Source: Oenanthe sinensis (Eukaryota > Streptophyta > Magnoliopsida > Apiales > Apiaceae). From it: a stretch of DNA of 64,000 nt. The position numbers were made by a program, and so were the translations under genes. The stretch lies in NCBI GenBank assembly GCA_028671895.1, contig CM053801.1, positions 17,769,375 to 17,833,374 of the forward strand, in the 5' to 3' direction. Numbering within the stretch: position 1 is the stretch's first letter; each line of letters opens with the position of its first letter. Of the stretch, positions 45,801 through 57,800 are shown one piece after another. The notes beneath the pieces are model-generated. The model was not told where the DNA came from and made no database searches. It saw only the letters and a list, made by a program, of their open reading frames with translations.

Positions 45801-48800
45801 ATAGTCTTAATATATGTAGTATCCTGCTTTATAAGGTTTCCTTATTAGTCTTTATGTGAGGCTATATAAGGATCTCAATTTATTGTATTGATTGATATAT
45901 CTTAATAATATAATCTTTCTGGTACATCAATATGGTATCAAAGCTTCCACATACAAAACCCTAGCCGCTGCAAAAATATATACATACAAGAGATATATAA
46001 TACATACATATATACATACATACATAACTACATATTATACATAAAGTATTAAAAAACCATCGCCACAGTTAGACTAGCCTGCATCTGTTCTCTACTTTCA
46101 ACAGCAACCGCGCCACCAGAGTTTCCGCACACTCCACCAAGGAAGTGATTTTCATCGTTTTTTCTGCCCTCCAATCCATCTTCGTTGCAGAGGTCTATTA
46201 ATGTGATTCTTTTCTCAAACAGGTTTCTTATGACTATGATTGGTTGAATCTTTGTTCTTATTATTTTTTAGTAATTTTAAACCCTATTTTCACCTTTTAT
46301 TTTTAATTTCTCAGTCTTCATGGCTTCAAGACCCGATCAAAGTGATCCTCAATTAAATTCAGCTCTTTGCTATTCAAACACTGGAGGCAGGAGTGTAACC
46401 TCACCATCTGTGATAATCATAGGTGGTGGAATGGCAGGTATTGCAGCCGCTCGAACTCTCCGTGATGCTTCATTTCAGGTTACCCTTATGGAATCACGAG
46501 ATAGAATTGGTGGTCGAGTTTGCACTGACTACTCCTTTGGGTTTCCTGTTGATTTGGGTGCCTCATGGTTGCACGGGGTTTCTGAGGAAAATCCCTTGGC
46601 ACCTATTATCGGAAGATTAGGACTGCCTCTATATCGTACAAGCGGGGACAACTCAGTATTGTATGACCATGATTTGGAGAGCTATGCTCTCTATGATATG
46701 GCTGGAAATAAAGTTCCTCAAGAATTAGTCACCAAGATTGGCGAAGCTTTCAAGAGCATAATGGATGAGGCGAACCAAGTAAGAGCAGAAAACAGTGAGG
46801 ACTTGTCAGTATCTCGTGCAATATCAGTTGTGTTTGAAAGAAGGCCTGACTTGAGGGTTGATGGACTGCCTCATAAAGTGTTGCAGTGGTACCTATGCAG
46901 AATGGAAGGTTGGTTTGCTGCAGATGCTGATACTATCTCACTGAAATGTTGGGATCAGGAAGAGCTGCTTCCTGGTGGGCATGGGCTTATGGTCCGTGGG
47001 TATTTTCCTGTTATAAATACACTTGCCAAAGGCCTTGACATACACCTAGGTCATAGGGTTACAAACATAGGTAGACGATACAATGGTGTAAATGTGACTG
47101 TTGAGGACGGGAGAACATTCAACGCTGATGCTGCCGTTGTCACAGTCCCTCTTGGTGTTCTAAAATCAAATCGCATCAAGTTTGAGCCAAGACTACCCGA
47201 ATGGAAGGAAGCAGCTATTGCGGACCTTGGGGTAGGAGTTGAGAATAAGATGATACTGCACTTCAAAGAGGTGTTTTGGCCAAATGTGGAGTTCCTTGGA
47301 GTGGTTGCAGAGACATCTTATGAATGCAGCTACTTCTTGAATCTTCACAAGGCTACTGGTCATGCTGTTCTTGTCTATATGCCCGCAGGACAGCTGGCCC
47401 GTGACATCGAGAAAATGTCAGATGAGGCTGCAGCTAATTTTGCTTTTTCCCAACTTAAGAAAATCCTTCCAGATGCATCTGATCCTATACAGTACCTTGT
47501 TTCTCGTTGGGGCACAGATGTGAACTCACTTGGATCCTATAGCTATGATATAGTAGGAAAACCCCATGATCTATATGAGAGGTTAAGGATCCCTGTAGAT
47601 AACTTATTCTTTGCTGGGGAAGCTACTAGTATGGACTACCCAGGCTCTGATACCATGTTAAGTTACCAGTTCTCCTAAAACCTCAAGGTGTTAGGAAGCG
47701 GGCTTAGCAGGATCATATTATATTCTAACATTCCCCCTCACTCGAAAGCCCATTTATGGGTCGAGAGTGGATCACGGGCGCCCATCTTTGGGGCAATAAC
47801 AAGCCTTTCGTGTTCATAATTAATTATGAGAATATTGGGGGTGGCAGGGAGTCGAACCTAAGACCCCTGCCCACTGGAGCTCTGATACCATGTTAAGTTA
47901 CCAGTTCTCCTAAAACCTCAAGGTGTTAGGAAGCGGGCTTAGCAGGATCATATTATATTCTAACAATATGGACAACTATTTGATGTTTTAGAGGCTGAAG
48001 TATATGTTTTTTCCCGGGTTTCGAGGGGCTGATGTATATGTGTTTGGTGTTTATGTACTAGCATTGGCTTTGTTTTATTGTTAGAATTTGTGGGGACTTT
48101 GTTTGAGGATTTCAGGGCTGATCATTAATTATCAGTCATATTGGTTTCTGTTTTTATGATCTTCCCATTGCTTTGCGCAAAGGTACGCACTCGTGCACAC
48201 AACACCCTATTTCAGCCTCTATCCCTTATTCATGTATATCTCCTACTTATTCTACTAACTTATCTACCATGGCTGCGTATCCTCTTCCTAAGACAGTTAA
48301 AGAAGCTCAAGCAAATCCAGGTTGGACAAAGGCTATGTTTGAGGAGCTAGAGGCACTTGAGAAGAATGGTACTTGGGAATTATTATATCCCCCAGCTAAT
48401 GCTACTATTATTAGTTGTAAATGGGTTTTTGCAATAAAGTTGCAACCTGATGGCTCATTCACCAGACCAGGCTCAAAGCATGTCTTGTCGCTAAAGGATA
48501 TGCTCAGGTATAGGTATATGGAGTTGACTACTGTGATACATTTTCTTCCGTGGCTAAAATGTCTTCTATCCGTTTGTTGATTTCATTAGCAGCTTCATAT
48601 CATTGGCCTTTACATCAGCTAGATGTTAAAAATGCTTTTTTTGCATGGTGAACTTCACGAGACAATATATATGGAGCAACCACGTGGGTTTATTGGTCAG
48701 GGGGAGCATGGTCTAGTTTGTAGATTAAAAAAGACAATTTATGGCCTAAAACAGTCACCTCGAGAATTGTTTGAAAATTTTTCTGTGGCATTAATAGAAT

Positions 48801-51800
48801 TTGGAATGAAACGTTGCATCTATGATCCGGCTATGTTTTATTACAGGGGGAATCTGGTAAAAGTATTTTCTTGATTGTTTATGTTGATGATATTGGTATA
48901 ACCGGAGATGACAAACCAGAGATTCAAGCTCTCAAGTCCTTCTTAATGAATAAATTTGAGACTAAAGATTTGGGAAAATTACAGTATTATCTTGGTATTG
49001 AAGTTGCTCAATCAGAAAAAGGTATTTTTTTTATCGCAACGAAAGTATGTCTTGGATTTATTGGAAGAGACGGGGTTGTTGGGAGCAAAACCAACTAATT
49101 CGCCCATTTACCCATCGATGGTAGCCAAAAATTAACAGAGGAAGAAGGTGCTTTATTTGGGGATCACGAGAGATATAGACAATTAGTCGGCAAACTCAAC
49201 TACCTCACTATTATTAGACCAGACATAGCCTTTCCGGTAAGTGTTGTGAGTCAGTTCGAATATTAAAATATCTTAAAGGTGCTCCAGGAAAAGGTTTACT
49301 ATTTCGTGATCATGGACATTTGAAACTATTTGCGTATTCTATGATGCTGATTTGGCGGTTAAGCGGTCTACTACCAGATATTGTGTATTTTTCGGAGGTA
49401 ATCTAGTTTCATGAAAAAGTAAGAAACAACAAATTGTTTCAAGATTTAGTGCAGAGTCTGAGTATAGAGCCATGGCAGAAGACATGTGTTATGAGCTTGA
49501 ATGGTATAAACATTTATTAACGGAGTTGAGATTCCAAAACTTACTACCAATGACCCTTTGTTGTGACAACAAAGCTGCTCAGTATATTGCTAATTCAGTT
49601 TTTCACGAACGAACAAAGCATATTGAAAGGGACTGTCGTGAAAAGATTGAAGCTGGAACAATTGTGACTAGACATGTGCGGACGGCTGAACAAGTTGCAG
49701 ATGTGTTCACTAAGCCTCCAAGTCCATCAAAAATATCGTATTTTTATGAGAAGCTGGGCATGATTGACATATATGCTCCAGCTTCAGGGGGAGTATTAAG
49801 ATAAATTATAGGCTTAATATATGTAGTATCCTGCTTTATAAGATTTCCTTATTAGTCTTTATGTGAGGCTATATAAGGATCTCTATTTATTGTATTGATT
49901 GATATATCTTAATAATATAATCTTTCTGGTACAACAATACTAATGAAGTAGCTTAACCATATGGCTATAAATATTTTACTTCTATAAAGACTCAAAAGTT
50001 TTGGCTATTAATTAGATAATTTTTCTCTTATTCCTTCTGCACACAGAAAAATGTTATCATCTGACTTCTCATAATAAACTAATTTGGAGAAAAGTCTAAA
50101 AAGATGACTGAGCAGCATCCTAGCTATACAGTATACAAGATACATTGTTGAAAACCTAAGAGAGAATTTATCCTTGTCAGATTTTGGAAAAGGCATAAAA
50201 AGTAATCACAAGGTATCCAAATAAAACAAATCAGAATTACGCTACACAGTCCAGCGTCAGAATTTTTTCCATCTTGCTAAAAAAAATTATTATTCAACAT
50301 CATTAGGTTATTACTGACAAGATTGCTAATTTTCGCTGCATGTTTGTCATTTATGGTAGACAGATCAATCTTAGCTGTCACATATGTTTTCAAATTACCT
50401 TGTACTTTTCTTGGATTTCTCTAATTGAAACAGAAAACTCTGTCATTGCCCAGCTTAGGGTGTTAAACAGGCGGTTGAGGAAAGCTGAGAATAACTCTTC
50501 ATCCCTGATGCAAGCCTCTCGGAGCAAATTCTTTCAAACAAAAAAGAACATATTAATTCCTAGTAAGTATTGATCAGACGAGAAACAAATGATTAGAATT
50601 TAGAGGTAAAAAAGAATGTTAGATGTGATCACAAGGATAACCAATCTACCTGAAATGCAACTGATGACGTTGAAGATTCGCCATGCTTAGACGAACCAAA
50701 GCCAGAACCCTTGCACAAACGGAGAAGTATATTTGTTACAGGAATCCAGGATCTATTATCAAATGCTGACAACAATGCTCTAGGCAAACTATGGGTAGCT
50801 GCTTCATTTATCTCAAAAGCAGCCAGAGATTCCTTGTATTGTACCAACACAGATATAGACTGGAGAAGAAGATCCCTCAGTTCTGCACTTGATATCCTAG
50901 GATCGTTGAAATGAGTAACAATAAAACTCACCTATACACAAAACATGTCCAACACTGACTCAATTGGAAGGTTCAGATGAATATAGAATACAGAGCCCAG
51001 TAACACATAAACATGCTAAAACTATTGATGCTAAGTTGTAAAATAATGATTGAAAACAAGGGTACAATATAGGAAACATCAACCGCTAATTTGGAGGTCA
51101 TAGTCTGTATCTCCAGTAATTCCTCCTCCCCCCCCCCCAAAAAAAAAATCTCTTATTCTAAACTGATGTTCTTCACATTTTTTCTGACATGTTCTTAACC
51201 AAACTAATTAATAGGTTAACACATATTCTCAAGAGCTAAGCACTGCAGTTGTGACTTTTTAGCAACATCTTTTGTTTCCTAACGCATAAAATCTTATAAT
51301 TTGTCACATAAAAATGTACAAAGTGGACGTACAAAAGAGGAAAGGCCTTGATTGATAAATATTGCAGTAGGAACAAAAGGAGGATCACTCTTACGCAAGA
51401 CATGGAAGCAGTCAACCTGCAAATGACAACAGAAACCCCAATGAACAGAATCAGGGAGAAAGCTAATTACAGATGTTAAAAATATTTATGAAACAGCAAC
51501 ATAATATAGTAATTACATCAATAACATACAAATATCAAGTGAAATCGCAAATGGCAGAAGGCTCACCAAATGAGTGAAAAAACTCATGGAGGATCATACA
51601 CATTGGCTTGTTTCAAGATAACAACAAGATATAATATTAAAAAAATTAAAAAAAACACAATTTATACATCTTGCAAAAGTCAACAAGGCCAATTTAACAC
51701 AGATAGTGGTGATTGGATAGAAGAAGCAGATTTGCAAATTTAGAAGAAAGGAAAGAATAACTGGTCCAACAAGAATTTAGCAGGTGAAAGTTATACACTT

Positions 51801-54800
51801 ACCAACCCCGTAAGGAAATGCATAAAGTCCAAGTATCTGGACCATGTCTGTTTCATCTGATTATAATCCCCAGACTATTAGCTTATTCATATTAATCATC
51901 TATTATATTTTCCATCATTATGTTATCCCATGTATTTCAATCAATTTTTTAGTTTATTTGCATGGGATTATAATACCTCACTACTAAGAGAGTGGTATTA
52001 AATGATTCCCCAAAATGGACTAGAAAGTGGGTAAACCTGGTGGATGGGATTAAGTACTGATGAAATGGGTACCAGCCATGGATATTTAAGGGATTATGGT
52101 CCTTGGAAACATTATAAACCCTGTTGCTGTTAAATGATGTGGTGCAGATTAGACACCCTAGTTTTGATTGGATCACGTTCTTAAGAGATAAACTACTAAT
52201 GTAGATACATTACCTATTGTAAGAACAACATTCAAGACCTCTCTTTTAAGACCGTAAATTAAATTTCTATATAGATTTCCAGCTATCGCATATTTACATA
52301 TCAAGTAAAAACATATAAAGAGAAATTATAGAAACTTAGTTATAATGTCACTGCAATTCAACCAAACGGTTGAAAATCTTACTATCCAAAACTGTGTAAT
52401 CAATGTGCAGTAAAAAAAATAGTTTAAATGTCTATTAAAAGATAAGGAAAAAGAAAATGACTAGGAAGAGTTTCAGACACGCCTCCAATATTACTCAAAT
52501 GCAAATGCCATTGATACAATCGCACTTTTATATCACTGTGATATACACATAATAGAACTATTACTTGTGTACCGAAAGGAGAGGAAGGCAATTTAACCTA
52601 CCAGGGTCTCAAGATAATATTCAGGAATATAGGTGAAGACAGAATCCATTTTGCTAAGAACCAAAAGCAATTGAACAATCCACATGCATGTTGCATACAT
52701 TCCCCGCTGTTTCCATCGAGCACAAAGTGAGATGCGATACCTATTATCCACAAAGAAGCATATGCATATAATCAAGGGTCAAAGAAATTCTCAAAAGTTT
52801 TTAAAAAATGGGAGCGCCTAGAAATTTACAATAGCATAAAACCACTAGCAACCTAACACTGACATGCTAAACACAAACTCCCATTGGTGTAGGTACTGCA
52901 AACCCTATTACAGCTCTAGACAACAAGAATAAGGGCATTTATTAGCACCAAGTGTCATTTAAGATTGATTTATAAATTTAAACTAACATTCAACATGCAT
53001 GCGAAAAAATCATTGAAGATTTATATCTTCAATCCTTTAAACATCTCTCTCCAGACAATAAACTCACCAGGCACATTTTCTAACACAATCCATTAATTCT
53101 TCTCGATACACAGTACGAGCTTCTTTCAAACGCTTTAATTGCTCCCCAGTAGCTCTTTCGCGTATCTGCTTATCAGTTTCTTCCAGGAGCATTATCGATT
53201 GTGCCTGATGAGATGTGCACGATGATGCCTAGCAAAAAAAAATCATCATGTAATTACTAGTTCTATGAGATATTGAAGGATGATTATATATACAGCCGTA
53301 AACAGGTATTTTACTATAAAAACCACAGCATCGTCACACCAAAATGCCCAAGGAATTTAATTGTTCAACAAGGGAGGGGGAAACTGAACAAAGTAAATAA
53401 AGTTCAGGCTTTATGCAAGGACTGCATAAAGTTACTGAGTCATCTGGATTTTCATGGGGGGAGCTACCGGTGAAGAATCTTGGCCTGCCTCTTGTTACAG
53501 GGTCCCTTTCTAAAGAAAATTTCTAACTGTTATTAATGAAGCTAAATCTTAAATTACAACACTGGAGTAGTATTTTTCTATGCTTTGCTGGTAGATTGCA
53601 GTTAATAAAATTAAAAACTGTTCTCTTGGGCATTTTTAACTACTGGTTAGCTCACATTTTTCTCCCACACTCAGTTCTCATGGATGTTAAATCTAAGTGT
53701 GCGAAGTGTTTATGGGCTGGTCCTAATGCAACATCATGTCATTACAAGGTGTCTTGGAAAATATGTTGCTTCCCCACGTGGGACGGAGGCCTGGGGATAA
53801 GAGATCTTCGAGAGTGGAATTTAGCTTCTTCTTTATTTCAACTTGGAGGATAATACAACCGAATTCCTCTCCTCTGTGGGTTCAATGGTTTAAAGGGAAC
53901 ACTCTTAGGAATAAAGAATTCTGGACCTACACAAACACAAGCAAATTATCTTGGATCATCCAGATGATTTTTCAAGCTAGAGATTTCGCTCTTCGTTACA
54001 CGACCCTTGGCTGAATAATCTAGTGTTATCTGAGCACTTTGGACCAGAATTAATCTCTGTTGTGGAATCTACAAATATGGCTAAGGTAAGTTCCTTTATA
54101 ATGGATAGGAACTAGATTTCTTCTAGTTATAAGCATGTCCTTGCTACTGAGCTGCGAGATTTGCTAGATGGAGTTCATGTTGAAGCTCAAGATAGTATTC
54201 AATGGGATAGTTTGACTTCCTATCAAGTCTCCTTATCTGTTGTTATGAGCAGTATTAGAAGAACAAGTACATGTCCTAAATGGTTATCTATTGTATGGCA
54301 TGGATGTTAATCCAATAAGCTTACTCTGTAATTCGTCTTGAGAAACGGCACATCATCTCTTGGACTGCACATTCTCGCGTTAAATTCTCAATCGTAGTCC
54401 TAACGTCATAGAACCAGACTGGATCGCTGCTATATCTTCTACCGGTAGTAATCTCAAGCAAAAAATTAAGTTTTTAAACATAGGTATTGCTGTCTATCAC
54501 ATCTTGTTCAGCTCCTAATAAGCCGGTGCCATTTTTAGTTCAGCAAGTTATGCGAATGGTTATTGAAAAAGTCCATTCCTGCCAGAAATTCCAGAAGATT
54601 GCTATGCGAGACCCTTTTTTAACAACAATGTTATATTAAGTAGTAGGGTTTTCTCTTGTTTCCCTGCATGTTTAATTCTTTACGGTTAGCTAGTGGTTTG
54701 TTGTTGCTAGAGTAGAGAACATCTCCTTCTAGTTCCCTTGTTTTGCCCTATATGATCCTTTGTATATTCTCATTTTCAATCTAATATAATTTTAGATAGA

Positions 54801-57800
54801 AAAAAATAATAGTAATTATAAAGTTCAATATTGGATAGTAGGCAGAAAATGCATAACAAGAAAAAATAAGAACAAGGTATTTCTACTAGCATAAGTATTA
54901 TAGGCAAACTTTCATACAGAAACTGATTCGCAAGCAACTAGTATAGAATATTAATTAACATGAAGACCTTATTGCAGCTTAACCACCTCTACCTGAATTC
55001 AAAAAAGAAAGTTATAGGCGTGAACTTCAATATATCGCTATAAAAAATAGATTATGCCAAATAACGTATACATTTAAGTAATACTACCACGATGAAGCAT
55101 GTCATTCACCATCATATCAGTATGCTAAACTCTGGAATAAGATTTTATTAAGTGTAACTGTACTAGTGGTGGAACTGCAACATTCAACAAGAACCAATTA
55201 AACACACTTTAGCTGGGGTCTACTTTTCTAACAATATTGTTATAAAATAATTGTTATGGCCTTATGGGTTGCGAACCCAACATTTTTCACCTTTATGCAG
55301 TAAGGAAACCTTGGGGTAACCCTTTTTTTATTTTTTATTTCCTACGTAACGAGCCGTGCAACAAGTACCACAAGGCACAATGCACTAACAACAATAACCC
55401 TCCAGACCTTTTATCATATCACCCACATTTATAACCTACCACCAGATATAATATTAAGGAATTATCTTCACTTTCTATAAGACATCACTCAACTTTCAAA
55501 TTCTTTCCTTGCTATAATTCCAATGCACTAGCCAAAAGCCCTTAAAAAGAATCTTACTTGGAGCTTAGATTTCACCATATACACGAGTTCATATTACTAT
55601 CCACCTAAGAAGCAAGTACACGGGTGTGCGAGTGCGGGTGCGTAGTACGGGGACACAAGAGTTCGACAAATATAATAATATGGGGATTCGGTTGCGGGGG
55701 GGAACAACATATAAAGATATAAATTTTTCATATATATTTCATGGTCTACGCACCAAAACCTATTAATAAAAACAGAAAATATATGCAAATCAAATTAAAA
55801 ACATAATGTATTCATTTAAAACACAAGAATATATGTAAACTATATACATTTGTGCAAAAATGAACATGAGTATCAATAATTTGTATATTTACTAATAGAC
55901 ACATATGTTTACTTTTGTGAAAGTAATTAGTTAACATGGCTTCTGACCACAATTTAAAAAATAATAAATAAATTAGGATTGTGAAAGAATCCGCGGGTCC
56001 AGGACACGCGTGTCCAAGTATCCGACATGCGGATACAGCAGGTAACCCAGGTGTCCCTGCTTCTTCGCTATCCACCCAACTATGTACCTACTACCCACCC
56101 CAACTATGTAGTATGCAAGTGTATTGGCACATCAATTATGAAAAGTAATTACATCCATCTGATAAATGCTTCCCTTAATATACACCAAGTATTTCATTTA
56201 AGGTTAAGGAAAGACATGGGTTGGGGTTGATTTTTGAATTTCTACCTGTTTGAAGATTGGCGCAAGACCTAGATGATACAACAGAAGCAGTGCATCTAAT
56301 AGTTCCTCTTCTTTAAGTATTGTTGATGACATATTGCTCTCCCTTGGAACAATTCTTGCCCACTGCAATGACCGATAACCAAACCCAGATTCTGACTGAT
56401 CACTTGTGCTGGGTTTATCAGCTATCTCATCGTTCAAACTTCCAGTACTGCATTCGGCAGCCCCATGAGATGACCTCTCTGGAAGAGAGCTTCTGTGACC
56501 CTGAGAGTCTTTCGCGGTATATCTGATTGGATTCTTTGAAGTTCTCGTAAAATCATCATAACTTGAACAACAACACGGCTTTGTCCTGCCAGAATGGGTT
56601 ACTCTGATTCCTTTGCTGTCCATACACCCTTCTTCCCATTTAATCACTTCATCTTCCTGGTCCTTACTTACAGGATGTAATTTTGATAAATGATTATATG
56701 ATCCTCCAAGCCTGGAAATATCAACTCTATGAGGATTGCTCTTAAGAAACAAGGCAACAGGAAAACTTTGTTGTCCACCCCTATGGAGAAAACCAACATC
56801 AGGTCTCACATCAATTCCGCAACCTTTCATCCAACCACAAAAAACCCCTATTGAGGAGGAACCTTCTGATAAGAAATGGAGTATTACGGTGAATAGGGAA
56901 ACAATGGCTGAATTGCTTGATACTCCTGGAGGAGGCATATTATGGTCTGCTCCCCTGTTTCTGAAGAGTAAATTCTGCAGAAATGTCCTAAACAGAGAAC
57001 CAGGTGATTGAGGAGGCGTAACAGGTGGAATAAAGTCCATGACCAAGTGGCAGAGCTCCCTATGTTTCTCCTCAATCTGCGCAAAGGAACGAGAAATTAT
57101 CGGATGAACACGATAAACTTAGATGAACCAGCTTAAATAGACCCATTTAGAATAACTTACTAAACAAAATTGTAGTAACAATGCATTCACTTATATATGC
57201 TAGTAGTTCAGTACCAAATTAGAATTATAGTTGTGGCAAAGGGTTCTACATTAAAAATGAAAATTAAGAACATATACAACATACACACATGTGACAATAA
57301 CTTATAGCAGAAACAAACATGTTCAATTATTATTTTATTGTAGGGGGAAAAGGCGCAACTGAAGCATGCACGCGCACACACACACACACACACATATATA
57401 ACATCGGGACTGATTTCATTATGTAGATAGTGAAAACTCTGTTCCGAGAATAATTCCCAAATTGATAATGAACCAGTTTTCACTTTTCAGATATAAAATC
57501 AATTTGTGTAATCAAGCATACACTGAATATATGTACCATATAACATTATAACATATAAGTACTTGAATATAAAACCCTAATGAAATAATTAACTAAAGCC
57601 CAAAAACATGCGGAAATAAATAAATAAATAAATAAATAAACCATTCTAATACTACACAGTTATACACACACACACGCACACACACATATATATATATATA
57701 ACATCGGGACTGATTTCATTATGTAGATAGTGAAACCGAAATATATGAATTAAGTACAGATAAGGCGTACTTTATCCACCACATCAGATAAGGCAGTAGT

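Larger units (their letters stand above)
45787..49939 (+). mobile_element. Composite Ty1/copia element carrying a polyamine oxidase sequence and a TRIM
   Basis: Two 146-bp LTRs (45787-45932 and 49794-49939) differ at only four positions and are flanked by CTAAT duplications. A TGGTATCAAAGC primer site follows the first LTR and CAGGGGGAG precedes the second. Between them, in order, lie a leader, an intronless polyamine oxidase coding sequence (46320-47646), a TRIM element (47644-47965), and copia reverse transcriptase and RNase H remnants (48175-49804). No gag, protease or integrase is seen where they belong. The element sits antisense in RKP intron 7. This layout suggests a retrotransposon that captured a host transcript; stepwise insertion into a resident element is the alternative. 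Confidence 0.85.

Noticed and set aside
47820..47890. tRNA-like GGTTCGACTCCC with TGGTATCAGAGC (minus strand), a possible tRNA-derived SINE
   Set aside because: The flanking 75-bp direct repeats with TG...CA ends, primer site and purine tract explain it better as a TRIM.
56736..57011. Plus-strand open frames at 56320-57011 and 57902-58950
   Set aside because: All lie antisense to RKP exons 1 and 2, which have clear homology and in-frame splicing.
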